Source of the DNA: Luteolibacter algae
Lineage (GTDB): Bacteria; Verrucomicrobiota; Verrucomicrobiia; Verrucomicrobiales; Akkermansiaceae
Direction: 5' to 3'
Length of the DNA: 64,000 bases
Assembly: GCF_042683045.1 (NCBI RefSeq)
Contig: NZ_JBHUIT010000001.1
Coordinates: forward strand, 200,508 to 264,507
Below the pieces are notes generated by a model that was not told the origin of the DNA, did not search any database, and was given only the letters and a program-made list of their open reading frames with translations. Within the stretch, counting starts at the first letter, position 1. The number at the start of each line of letters is the position of its first letter. Shown here one piece after another: positions 37,019 through 45,443 of this stretch. The translations under genes were made by a program, and so were the position numbers.

Positions 37019-37606
37019 ATGAGTAAACCAGCACTACAGCAATACTACACAGACAAGGTAGTTCCAGCTTTGACCAAAAAGCTCGGATACAGCAATCCGC
37101 ATCAAGTTCCCCAACTTGAAAAAATCGTCGTCACATCCTGCATGGGTAAAGCCCCGGACCGTAAAGTCGCAGTTGATGATGCCGTTGTCGAAATCTCCAA
37201 AATTACCGGCCAGAAGCCATCGATCACTTTCTCCAAGAAGGCTGTTGCGAACTTCAAGCTCCGCGAAGGTGAGCCACTCGGTGCCCGCGTGACGCTGCGC
37301 GGTGCTAGAATGTGGGAATTCCTTCACAGATTTATCAACGTTACCGCCCCCAACATCCGCGACTTCCGCGGAATCTCCGCCAAATCTTTCGATGGCCGTG
37401 GTAACTACGCATGTGGTATTTCCGATCAAACCATTTTCCCGGAAATTGAAATCGACCAGGTAAAACGCCAGATCGGATTTGACTTGATCTTTGTCACCTC
37501 AGCCAACACTGACAACGAAGGCCGCGAATTGCTTATCGCACTCGGCATGCCTTATCGCGACATTAAAAAAGAAGAAGGTGCTGAGGCAGAACTCGCCAGC
37601 GCATAA
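37019..37606 (+). CDS. rplE: 50S ribosomal protein L5
   Basis: It has 195 residues, including VPQLEKIVVTSCMGKA, SKKAVANFKLREGEPLGARVTLRG and RDFRGISAKSFDGRGNYACGI. It binds 5S rRNA in the central protuberance. The usual following gene rpsN (S14) is absent; rpsH follows after 32 bp. Confidence 0.97.
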   Translation: MSKPALQQYYTDKVVPALTKKLGYSNPHQVPQLEKIVVTSCMGKAPDRKVAVDDAVVEISKITGQKPSITFSKKAVANFKLREGEPLGARVTLRGARMWEFLHRFINVTAPNIRDFRGISAKSFDGRGNYACGISDQTIFPEIEIDQVKRQIGFDLIFVTSANTDNEGRELLIALGMPYRDIKKEEGAEAELASA

Positions 37607-37638
37607 CCCTTACTAATCATTTAAAGGAAATTACCATT

Positions 37639-38034
37639 ATGGCAGTTCTTACAGATCCTATCTCAGACTTCCTCACCCGTTTCAAAAACGCTGCTCGCGC
37701 CGGAAATGAGGAATTCACCGCTCCTTACTCCAAAATCAAAGCGGATATCGCCGAGATCCTTAAACAAGAAGGTTACATTTGGAAATACGAAGTCGTCACC
37801 GGCGAACATACCGACCTCAAGGTCAGTCCTAAGTTCGTAGACGGACGCCCGGTCCTCACAGATCTCAAACGCGTTTCCAAACCTGGTCGCCGTCATTATG
37901 TCGGATCAAACGATATTCCCCGCGTTCTGTCCGGTCTCGGCATCTCAATCCTCTCTACCTCAAAGGGTGTGATGTCCGGTTCATCCGCTAAGCGCCAGAA
38001 ACTTGGCGGCGAAATCCTCGCCAATATCTGGTAA
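37639..38034 (+). CDS. rpsH: 30S ribosomal protein S8
   Basis: The 131-residue protein has MAVLTDPISDFLTRFKNAARAG, RVSKPGRRHYVGSNDIP and LGISILSTSKGVMSG. It binds the central domain of 16S rRNA and represses spc operons in E. coli. A reasonable Shine-Dalgarno (AAAGGAA) lies 10 bp before the start. Confidence 0.97.
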   Translation: MAVLTDPISDFLTRFKNAARAGNEEFTAPYSKIKADIAEILKQEGYIWKYEVVTGEHTDLKVSPKFVDGRPVLTDLKRVSKPGRRHYVGSNDIPRVLSGLGISILSTSKGVMSGSSAKRQKLGGEILANIW

Positions 38035-38061
38035 TTCCCCTAACTCGAAAATCATAACATC

Positions 38062-38601
38062 ATGTCACGAGTCGGACTCAAACCAATCTCTCTCCCTGAA
38101 AAAGTCGCTATCAAGCTTGATGGCGAAGTCGTTCAAGTCGAAGGCCCGAAAGGCAAGCTCGATTTCAACCTCCCTTCGGGAATTTCCCTCAAAACCGATG
38201 ACGGAAGCGTTGTCGTCTCCCGCGCTTCCGAGCAACGCACACATCGTGCGCTACACGGCACTGTGCGTAGCATCGTTAACAACATGATCATCGGCGTTTC
38301 CACTGGTTTCGTCAAAGATCTTGAAATCCACGGAGTTGGTCTTCGTGCCGCTGTCAAAGGATCGGATCTCGATCTCTCACTCGGCCGTTCCCACCCGCTT
38401 CTCCACCCGATCCCATCCGGCCTTACCGTCACGGTGAATGATAACACCAAGATCAAGGTTGAAGGAATCGACAAACAACTCGTCGGCCAATTCGCGGCTG
38501 AAGTCCGCGGATTCTATCCTCCAGAGCCTTACAAAGGCAAAGGCGTCCGCTATGTCGGTGAGAAAGTCCGCCGCAAAGAAGGTAAGAGCGTCGGTAAATA
38601 A
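38062..38601 (+). CDS. rplF: 50S ribosomal protein L6
   Basis: The 179-residue protein contains MSRVGLKPISLPEKV, VEGPKGKLDFNLP and the C-terminal FYPPEPYKGKGVRYVGEKVRRKEGKSVGK. It lies near the factor-binding site by the sarcin-ricin loop. It is 27 bp after rpsH. Confidence 0.98.
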   Translation: MSRVGLKPISLPEKVAIKLDGEVVQVEGPKGKLDFNLPSGISLKTDDGSVVVSRASEQRTHRALHGTVRSIVNNMIIGVSTGFVKDLEIHGVGLRAAVKGSDLDLSLGRSHPLLHPIPSGLTVTVNDNTKIKVEGIDKQLVGQFAAEVRGFYPPEPYKGKGVRYVGEKVRRKEGKSVGK

Positions 38602-38621
38602 TCTAAAACCATCTCCGTTTA

Positions 38622-38978
38622 ATGAGCACTATCCAACGCAAATCCATCCGCAAGCGGATTCACAGCCGTATCCGCCGCAAGGTCTCAGGCACAGCACAAC
38701 GCCCACGTCTCGCAGTCTATTTTTCCAATCAGCACGTATATGCACAGCTGATCGACGACTCGGTTGGCCGCACGCTAGCCGCAGCTTCCACTATGGACAA
38801 GAGCTTCGAAGGGAACGCTTCCAACATCGCTACCGCTCAGAAAGTCGGTCAGCTTGTTGCAGAGCGCGCCCAAGCAGCAAACATCTCCGACGTAGTCTTC
38901 GACCGCGGCGGCCACCTCTATCATGGCAAAGTTAAAGCACTTGCCGACGCAGCCCGCGAAGCCGGTCTTAAATTCTAA
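38622..38978 (+). CDS. rplR: 50S ribosomal protein L18
   Basis: The 118-residue protein contains KSIRKRIHSRIRRKVSGTAQRPRLAV, FSNQHVYAQLIDD and FDRGGHLYHGKVKALADAAREAGLKF. It binds 5S rRNA together with L5. It is 20 bp after rplF. Confidence 0.98.
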   Translation: MSTIQRKSIRKRIHSRIRRKVSGTAQRPRLAVYFSNQHVYAQLIDDSVGRTLAAASTMDKSFEGNASNIATAQKVGQLVAERAQAANISDVVFDRGGHLYHGKVKALADAAREAGLKF

Positions 38979-39002
38979 CGTTCTGCCCAAGACACCTATC
39001 TA

Positions 39003-39704
39003 ATGGCTAATACTCCTGAAAATGAAACTGCCGGAACATCGGCAACTCCTGAAAAAGTAGCAAAGGCTGCCAACGAAGCTTCCGCCCAAACCGGAGCCTC
39101 GCAACAACGTGGCGGCTATCAAGGCGGTGGCGGACAAAGCCGTGGTGGATTTGGCGGCGGCGGCGGTGGCCGTGGTCGTGGCGGTCCACGCCGTGAAGAG
39201 CGCCAGCCGCTTACTGATTCCGATGGAAACGAACTTTCCGAAAAAGTCGTATTCATCAACCGTTGCGCCAAAGTTGTAAAAGGTGGTCGTCGCTTTAGTT
39301 TCTCCGCTCTCGTAGTATGCGGAGATAAAATTGGCAAAGTCGGTCTCGGCTTTGGCAAAGCAAACGAAGTGGCGGATGCAATCAGAAAAGCAAGTGAGGC
39401 TGCCCGTAAAGTTCTCAAGCCGATGAGCATCGTGGATGGAACGATCCCTCACGAGATTTATGCTGAGTTCGGTGGCGGTAAGGTGCTCCTCAAACCTGCA
39501 TCTCCGGGAACAGGCATTATCGCTGGCGGTGGTGTGCGTGCAGTTTGCGAAGCCGTCGGTATCCGCGACGTTCTTGCCAAATCCATGGGGTCTTCCAACC
39601 ACGCAAACGTGGTCAAGGCGACTCTCAAAGCGCTTTCATCCGTCCGCACTCGCGAACAAGTTCTCGGATCTCGCGGTAAGAAGCAAAAGGAAAAGGCTAT
39701 CTAA
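39003..39704 (+). CDS. rpsE: 30S ribosomal protein S5 with RGG-rich N-terminal extension
   Basis: It has 233 residues against about 167 in E. coli. The S5 core starts near residue 78 (LSEKVVFINRCAKVVKGGRRFSFSALVVCGD). The first 70 residues are low-complexity: Ala/Glu-rich, then Gly/Arg-rich at 36-64 (RGGYQ, SRGGFGG, GRGRGGPRREE), similar to eukaryotic RGG boxes. S5 lies at the mRNA entry channel, so the tail could contact mRNA or rRNA. The usual following rpmD (L30) is missing. Confidence 0.97.
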   Translation: MANTPENETAGTSATPEKVAKAANEASAQTGASQQRGGYQGGGGQSRGGFGGGGGGRGRGGPRREERQPLTDSDGNELSEKVVFINRCAKVVKGGRRFSFSALVVCGDKIGKVGLGFGKANEVADAIRKASEAARKVLKPMSIVDGTIPHEIYAEFGGGKVLLKPASPGTGIIAGGGVRAVCEAVGIRDVLAKSMGSSNHANVVKATLKALSSVRTREQVLGSRGKKQKEKAI

Positions 39705-39763
39705 TGCCGCGGCGGTCCACGTGGCCGCCGTTTTCTAAACAACAATTATAAATATCCAATCCT

Positions 39764-40243
39764 ATGGAACTCCACAATCTTAGTCCAAATCCAGGTGCCA
39801 AGCATCGCGTAAAGCGCCTTGGTGCTGGTGAAAGCTCCGGCAGAGGTAAAACTGCCGGCAAAGGCAACAAAGGCCAAAAAGCGCGTTCGGGTAGCGGAAC
39901 CAGAGTTGGTTTCGAAGGTGGCCAGATGCCACTACACCGTCGTCTTCCGAAACGTGGTTTCAATAACTACGATTTCCGCGACAAGTTCATTGTCGTAAAC
40001 GTTGGCGATCTCGACAATCGCTTCGAAGCGGGTGCCACCATTGACGAAAAGGCCCTCCGCGAGGTCGGCTTGGTCAACGGCCCTTGCGACCGGATCAAAC
40101 TGCTTGGTGACGGCGAAGTTGAAAAATCTTTCACAGTGACGTTCGACAAAGTCAGCGCGACCGCGAGAGAGAAAATCGAAAAAGCTGGCGGTAGCATAGT
40201 CGATCCGGCCTCTGAGTCGAAAGCATCTGCTCCCGAAGCTTAA
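39764..40243 (+). CDS. rplO: 50S ribosomal protein L15
   Basis: The 159-residue protein has MELHNLSPNPGAKHRVKRLGAGESSGRGKTAGKGNKGQ-type opening (Gly/Lys-rich loop), GFEGGQMPLHRRLPKRGF and a C-terminal globular domain. It interacts with many 23S rRNA helices. It is followed by a 12-bp hairpin before secY. Confidence 0.96.
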   Translation: MELHNLSPNPGAKHRVKRLGAGESSGRGKTAGKGNKGQKARSGSGTRVGFEGGQMPLHRRLPKRGFNNYDFRDKFIVVNVGDLDNRFEAGATIDEKALREVGLVNGPCDRIKLLGDGEVEKSFTVTFDKVSATAREKIEKAGGSIVDPASESKASAPEA

Positions 40244-40270
40244 TTGCCGAGTTTGACAATATCTGATTTG

Positions 40271-40301
40271 AGGAGAGGAAGCACTTGAAGCTTCCTCTCC
40301 T
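40271..40301 (+). other. Strong hairpin between rplO and secY
   Basis: AGGAGAGGAAGC and GCTTCCTCTCCT are perfect 12-bp arms around a 7-nt loop (ACTTGAA), placed 28 bp after rplO and 33 bp before secY. Only TGCTATAAAA follows, so it is not a classical terminator. It could set relative expression of secY by partial termination or RNA processing. Confidence 0.7.
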
Positions 40302-40334
40302 TGCTATAAAACCACGCCTTCACTTTTCTCAATC

Positions 40335-41831
40335 ATGATCTCTGCTTTTGCGAATACATGGAAAATTCCCGAACTACGGGACAGAATTCTCTTCACCCTG
40401 GCTCTCATCGTTATTGTCCGTCTCGGCGTTCATCTTACCCTTCCGGGCGTAGATGCGACCGTGATCAAGGCATGGCTCGATAGTGTAGCGAAACAAGACC
40501 CCAGTAGTCCGAGCGGGGGAATGACCGCATTGTTAACGGTGTTCTCCGGAGGTGGTCTCACGCAGGCTGGAGTATTTGCACTGGGCATCATGCCTTACAT
40601 CTCCGCATCCATTATGGTGCAGTTGATGACAGCGATCGTTCCTAAGTTTTCCCGTCTTGCCCGTGAAGACGGCGGACGTCAGAAAATTACTCAATATACC
40701 CGTTATATCACGATCGTTATCGCGATCGTCCAAGGCTATTTCGTGGCAAAGTCACTGACTATACCGCAAAACATTCCATATATGGCTGGAATTGAGAACT
40801 TTGGCGTTCTCGTTCCCAATCCTACCGCAGGCTGGTTCGCTCTTACGGTTCTCACCATCGTTGCTGGAACGATTCTGTTGATGTGGATTGGCGACCAGAT
40901 GACCGAGAAGGGCATCGGAAATGGTATTTCGATTATCATCACAGTTAATATTATTTCCGCCTTGCCGGGCGCATTGATCCAAGCATGGGGCTATTTCACC
41001 TCCGGTGATCCTTTCCGTGCAATGATGATGGTTGTAATGATTGTGCTGCTCCTCGTGGTTATTGCTGGAACGATCGCGATTACCCAAGCCCAACGAAAGA
41101 TTGCTGTCCAATATGCGAAACGTGTTGTCGGGCGTAAACAATTTGGCGGTCAGACGCAGTATTTGCCTTTGAAAGTCAATTATGCAGGTGTGATGCCGAT
41201 CATTTTCGCTTCCGCTGTGCTCTCACTACCTCCAATGATGCTCCAATGGTTTTTCTCGGGGCAACCATGGGCGACGAATCTCTATGGCGAACTTGTAGGC
41301 GGTGGAATGTGGTATTACATCCTCGGCGGTATTGGAATCTTCCTGTTCTCCTACTTCTGGGTGGCCATGATGTTCCAACCTTCCCAGATTGCGGAGGATC
41401 TCAAGCGCAATGGTGGATATATCCCTGGGGTTCGACCAGGGAAGCCGACGGCTGATTTCCTGGATTTCACAATGACGCGTCTCACTTTCGCCGGTGCGTT
41501 GTTCCTTGCCGCGCTGTTCTTCCTTCCCGCGTTGATTGGCAAAGTTGTTGGTCTGCCACCTGGCTCACTTGTCCTCCACTTTTTCGGCGGAACTTCGCTT
41601 CTGATTATGGTCGGCGTGGTGCTTGATGTGATGCGGCAAGTTGAAACACACCTTCTGCAAAAGCACTACGATGGCTTTTTGCGGAAAGGTAAGCTCAAAG
41701 GCCGCTACGACCGTTTGGGCAATCAAAACAACGCAGCACCCCGTAACGCGATTGTTTATTTGTGGACTGTGATTGCGATTCTTATCGTTCTCGGAATCAC
41801 CGCCTACATCTATAAGCAAACGCACGCTTAA
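40335..41831 (+). CDS. secY: Protein translocase subunit SecY
   Basis: The 498-residue inner-membrane protein has ten hydrophobic segments. SecY features include LRDRILFTLALIVIVRLGVHLTLPGVD, GIMPYISASIMVQL, VNYAGVMPIIFASAVLS and IPGVRPGKPTADFL, with the cytosolic loop that binds SecA and ribosomes. It is about 50 residues longer than E. coli SecY, with extra sequence in loops. It ends the ribosomal cluster, with a terminator 10 bp after the stop. Confidence 0.97.
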   Translation: MISAFANTWKIPELRDRILFTLALIVIVRLGVHLTLPGVDATVIKAWLDSVAKQDPSSPSGGMTALLTVFSGGGLTQAGVFALGIMPYISASIMVQLMTAIVPKFSRLAREDGGRQKITQYTRYITIVIAIVQGYFVAKSLTIPQNIPYMAGIENFGVLVPNPTAGWFALTVLTIVAGTILLMWIGDQMTEKGIGNGISIIITVNIISALPGALIQAWGYFTSGDPFRAMMMVVMIVLLLVVIAGTIAITQAQRKIAVQYAKRVVGRKQFGGQTQYLPLKVNYAGVMPIIFASAVLSLPPMMLQWFFSGQPWATNLYGELVGGGMWYYILGGIGIFLFSYFWVAMMFQPSQIAEDLKRNGGYIPGVRPGKPTADFLDFTMTRLTFAGALFLAALFFLPALIGKVVGLPPGSLVLHFFGGTSLLIMVGVVLDVMRQVETHLLQKHYDGFLRKGKLKGRYDRLGNQNNAAPRNAIVYLWTVIAILIVLGITAYIYKQTHA

Positions 41832-41840
41832 TGTTTCTTT

Positions 41841-41874
41841 ATCCCGGCGTGTTTGACACGTCGGGATTTTTTTT
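41841..41874 (+). terminator. Intrinsic terminator after secY
   Basis: ATCCCGGCGTG and CACGTCGGGAT form an 11-bp stem (one G-T pair) with a 5-nt loop, followed by eight T. This ends the rpsL-secY cluster; adk starts 30 bp later. Confidence 0.92.
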
Positions 41875-41903
41875 GTTCGGAATTCCAAGCGCTTCATCTG
41901 CTT

Positions 41904-42557
41904 ATGAGACTTGTTCTACTTGGCCCACCTGCTTCTGGAAAGGGAACCCAGGGCCGTTTTCTTGCCAAAGAACTGGGGCTTGATTATCTCAGCACAGGAG
42001 CGTTGCTTCGCGAAAGTATAGAGAACGGGACCGAGCTTGGCATTGCGGCAAAGCCGATTCTGGCCCGTGGTGGTTACCTTCCGGATGAGCTCATGCAGCC
42101 TTTGATCGTCGCCTGGCTGGAAGAGAACAATTCTTCCGAGGGGTGGATTTTGGATGGTTTTCCTCGCAGTCTCGCGCAGGCGGAGTTTCTTGAGGAATGG
42201 ATGGCATCGCACAATTCGGCTCTCGATGCGGCGATTTCATTGGAGGTTCCGTTCGAAGAGCTTCTGAAAAGAATAGTGGAGAGGGTAGAATGTCCTGATT
42301 GCCGGTGGACGGGACAGGAAAGGGAGTTGTCCGCCCAGAACAGGTGCCCGGAATGCGGAGGGATGGCAAGCTCACGTGCGGACGATGATGAAGCGAATTT
42401 CAGAAATCGGTTTGCGGAGTTTGAGCAGCTTACACTTCCCGCCATTGATTACTATTCAAAGCGGGGTAAGCTGATCCGCGTCTTATCAAGCGCCCCGAAG
42501 GAGAGCGTTTCACGCACTCTACTTAATAGCGTGTTCCGCTCGACGGAAACGGCTTGA
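41904..42557 (+). CDS. adk: Adenylate kinase with zinc-type LID
   Basis: The protein has 217 residues from ATG 41904. P-loop GPPASGKGT is at 7-15; ILDGFPRSLAQAEFLEEW is the NMP-binding motif. The LID carries CPDC and CPEC pairs about 20 residues apart, as in zinc-binding adenylate kinases. It converts ATP and AMP to two ADP. The position after secY and before map is the common bacterial order. Confidence 0.97.
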   Translation: MRLVLLGPPASGKGTQGRFLAKELGLDYLSTGALLRESIENGTELGIAAKPILARGGYLPDELMQPLIVAWLEENNSSEGWILDGFPRSLAQAEFLEEWMASHNSALDAAISLEVPFEELLKRIVERVECPDCRWTGQERELSAQNRCPECGGMASSRADDDEANFRNRFAEFEQLTLPAIDYYSKRGKLIRVLSSAPKESVSRTLLNSVFRSTETA

Positions 42558-42616
42558 TAAGCTAAGCAGCAGCGGCAGTTTCCCGTTGAAGCACCGATTT
42601 TAAATTTTCTTCTACT

Positions 42617-43426
42617 ATGCGAGTTCGTATCCCAATCAAATCGCCCAAAGAAATCGACCGCATGCGCGAGTCTGGCAGAATTGCTTCTGAAATCCTTCAA
42701 AAGCTGGCCGCCGAGGTAAAACCGGGCACAACTACGAAGCAAATTGATGACTATGCGGCGGATTTGATGGATCAGAATGATTGCCGGAGCGCGTTTCTTG
42801 GTTATCGGGGATTTCCCGGACAAACGTGCATTTCCATCAATGAAGAGGTGGTGCACGGCATTGGCGGCCCAAGGGTTATCCAGCCTGGTGATATTCTGAA
42901 AATCGATGTTGGAATTATCAAGAGTGGTTTTATCGGAGATAATGCGACGACTGTGGCTTGCGGCGAGATTCCCCTGGAGACCAAACGGCTCTTGGCCGTG
43001 ACTGAACAATCGCTTTATGAAGCAATCTCAAAAGCCAAGCCGGGCCGCAAACTTGCGGATCTGTGCGGTGCCGTTGCAGAGTATGCGGAGCCATTCGGCT
43101 TCACCATTGTGCGTGAATTCGTCGGACATGGTGTAGGGCGTAAGTTACATGAAGAGCCTAATGTTCCCAACTATCGGCCACGGGGAAAAACGCCAACTCT
43201 GATGCCTGGAATGACTCTCGCCATTGAGCCGATGATCAATGCAGGTGTTCCGGAAGTCCGAATTTTGGATGATGGATGGACTGTGATCACAGCGGATCGC
43301 AAGCCTTCCGCCCATTTTGAGCATACGGTTTTGATCACTCACGGAGAACCTGAGATCCTGACAAACCGGCCTCGCCTGGCACTTCCCGAGCAGCTCGGCA
43401 TCCCGGAGCTTGTCGCTCCGTTTTAG
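42617..43426 (+). CDS. map: Methionine aminopeptidase, type I
   Basis: The 269-residue enzyme removes N-terminal Met. The metal ligands are visible: two Asp in KIDVGIIKSGFIGDNAT, His in FVGHGVGRKLHEEP, Glu in MTLAIEPM and Glu in AHFEHTVLIT. It is somewhat longer at the C-terminus than E. coli Map. The usual infA-rpmJ-rpsM genes do not follow; lepA does. Confidence 0.97.
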   Translation: MRVRIPIKSPKEIDRMRESGRIASEILQKLAAEVKPGTTTKQIDDYAADLMDQNDCRSAFLGYRGFPGQTCISINEEVVHGIGGPRVIQPGDILKIDVGIIKSGFIGDNATTVACGEIPLETKRLLAVTEQSLYEAISKAKPGRKLADLCGAVAEYAEPFGFTIVREFVGHGVGRKLHEEPNVPNYRPRGKTPTLMPGMTLAIEPMINAGVPEVRILDDGWTVITADRKPSAHFEHTVLITHGEPEILTNRPRLALPEQLGIPELVAPF

Positions 43427-43523
43427 GTGACGAGAATTGATTTTGTTGATTTAGTTTGAGTCCGCCGATACATGACGCGGACGAAGACGTCCCGCCTTCA
43501 TCGAGAAATCCTGATTTTTTTCC

Positions 43524-45323
43524 ATGTCCACAGAACTGACCCGCAATTTCTCCATTATTGCTCACATCGATCACGGTAAAACCACGCTCTCCGACCGTCT
43601 TATGGAGGTAACGAGCACCGTGACGATGCGGGAAACCTCTGCTCAGCAGCTCGATTCCATGGATCTCGAGCGGGAAAAAGGGATCACGATCAAATCGCAC
43701 CCCGTTGCGATGCAGTATAAGGCAAAGGATGGAAAGACCTACAAACTGAATTTGCTCGATACACCAGGGCACGTTGATTTCTCCTACGAGGTTTCCCGGG
43801 CGCTTGCCGCATGTGAAGGTGCGATTTTAATGGTCGATGCTGCCCAAGGCGTGGAAGCGCAGACGGTGGCAAATTTACATTTGGCAGAGCAGCAGAATTT
43901 AAAAATCATTCCGGTTCTTAATAAAATCGACCTGCCAGCTGCCGACGTGCCGAAGTGCAAGAGACAGCTTGAGGATATCTTATGCATTCCTGAGGATGAT
44001 TGCATCCCAGCCTCGGCAAAAGCAGGTATCGGAATTGAAGAAATTCTTGAAGCGATCATTGCCCGCGTGCCGGCACCGGTGGAAAATCCGGATAAGATCC
44101 TGCGTGCGACAGTCTTCGATTCCCTCTACAATACCTACCGCGGTGTCGTATCATATGTCCGTATTTTTTCCGGAACGATCAAACGCGGGCAAAGGGTGAA
44201 ATTGTTCGCCACCTCGAAAACGTATGAGATCAAGGAGGTTGGCATTTTTACACCGAAAATGACCGCATGCGATATCCTTTCCGCAGGTGATGTGGGCTAT
44301 GTGATCGCAAATATGAAATCTGCGAGTGAAGTAAAGATCGGTGATACCATGACCGATTCCACACATCCGTGTTCTGAGCCTCTTCCAGGCTATAAAGAGA
44401 TTCAGCCGATGGTCTTTTCGGGGATTTATCCGGTCGATTCCTCGGACTATGAGCAATTGAAAACCGCGATGGGTAAGCTGCAAATCAATGATCCGGCGTT
44501 CACGTTTTCCCAGGAAAGCTCGACAGCACTTGGCTTTGGATTCCGCTGTGGTTTCCTTGGTCTATTGCACATGGAAATCATCCAGGAGCGGCTTCGGCGT
44601 GAGTTTGATATGGATGTGATATCCACGTATCCATCGGTAATTTACCATGTCGATCTTACGGATGGGACAGAAGTTATCGTAGATAATCCAACGTTGTTTC
44701 CGGAGGCTCAGGTGATCCAGGAAATCCGCGAGCCGATTGTGAATGTCTATATCATGGTTCCGGGAGAATACATCGGAGACATGATGCAACTGGTTCTTGA
44801 AAAACGCGGTGAAGTCACCAACACGGAAACCATCGATGACATGCGGGTCATGCTTTCATGCGTTCTTCCGCTTTCCGAGATTCTTGTCGATTTCAACGAC
44901 AAATTGAAATCGCAAACCAAGGGATATGGTTCCATGGACTACGAACATGCAGGTTACCGTGCTGCGAAGATGGTAAAAATGGACATGCTCATTGCCGGAG
45001 ATCCGGTGGAGGCGTTTTCGACCATTGTGCATCGGGATAAAGCGGAAGGCTACGGGAGAAGACTTGCGGAGCGTCTGAAAGAAGTCATTCCCTCCCATCT
45101 TTTCGTGGTGGCGATCCAGGCTGCCGTAGGCGGGAAAATAGTGGCGCGGGAATCCATTTCCGCGATGCGTAAAAATGTGACTGCGAAATGTTACGGCGGA
45201 GATATTTCCCGTAAGAGAAAACTTCTCGAAAAACAGAAAGAAGGAAAAAAGAAGATGAAGATGTTCGGGAAAGTGAACATTCCCCAAGATGCCTTTATCA
45301 AAGTTCTTAAAAGCAGCGATTGA
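43524..45323 (+). CDS. lepA: Elongation factor 4 (LepA)
   Basis: The 599-residue ribosomal GTPase has P-loop AHIDHGKT at 13-20, DTPGHVDFSYEVSR, NKIDLP, and the LepA C-terminal domain with KMKMFGKVNIPQDAF at the end. It back-translocates stalled ribosomes or aids initiation and assembly. It follows map after 97 bp. Confidence 0.98.
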   Translation: MSTELTRNFSIIAHIDHGKTTLSDRLMEVTSTVTMRETSAQQLDSMDLEREKGITIKSHPVAMQYKAKDGKTYKLNLLDTPGHVDFSYEVSRALAACEGAILMVDAAQGVEAQTVANLHLAEQQNLKIIPVLNKIDLPAADVPKCKRQLEDILCIPEDDCIPASAKAGIGIEEILEAIIARVPAPVENPDKILRATVFDSLYNTYRGVVSYVRIFSGTIKRGQRVKLFATSKTYEIKEVGIFTPKMTACDILSAGDVGYVIANMKSASEVKIGDTMTDSTHPCSEPLPGYKEIQPMVFSGIYPVDSSDYEQLKTAMGKLQINDPAFTFSQESSTALGFGFRCGFLGLLHMEIIQERLRREFDMDVISTYPSVIYHVDLTDGTEVIVDNPTLFPEAQVIQEIREPIVNVYIMVPGEYIGDMMQLVLEKRGEVTNTETIDDMRVMLSCVLPLSEILVDFNDKLKSQTKGYGSMDYEHAGYRAAKMVKMDMLIAGDPVEAFSTIVHRDKAEGYGRRLAERLKEVIPSHLFVVAIQAAVGGKIVARESISAMRKNVTAKCYGGDISRKRKLLEKQKEGKKKMKMFGKVNIPQDAFIKVLKSSD

Positions 45324-45331
45324 TGGCTGTC

Positions 45332-45357
45332 ATCCGGCCGCTCAAACGGATTTTTTT
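45332..45357 (+). terminator. Probable terminator after lepA
   Basis: ATCCG and CGGAT form a short 5-bp stem with a 10-nt loop, followed by seven T. The stem is weak, but position and T-tract fit a terminator 9 bp after lepA. Confidence 0.5.
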
Positions 45358-45443
45358 CCGATGTCGGCCGATGCCCAATGGGAACTCCTTCAACCTCCAT
45401 CCAAGGTGTTGCGCCGTGGATGGATGTGCGGCAGTCTTAACCC

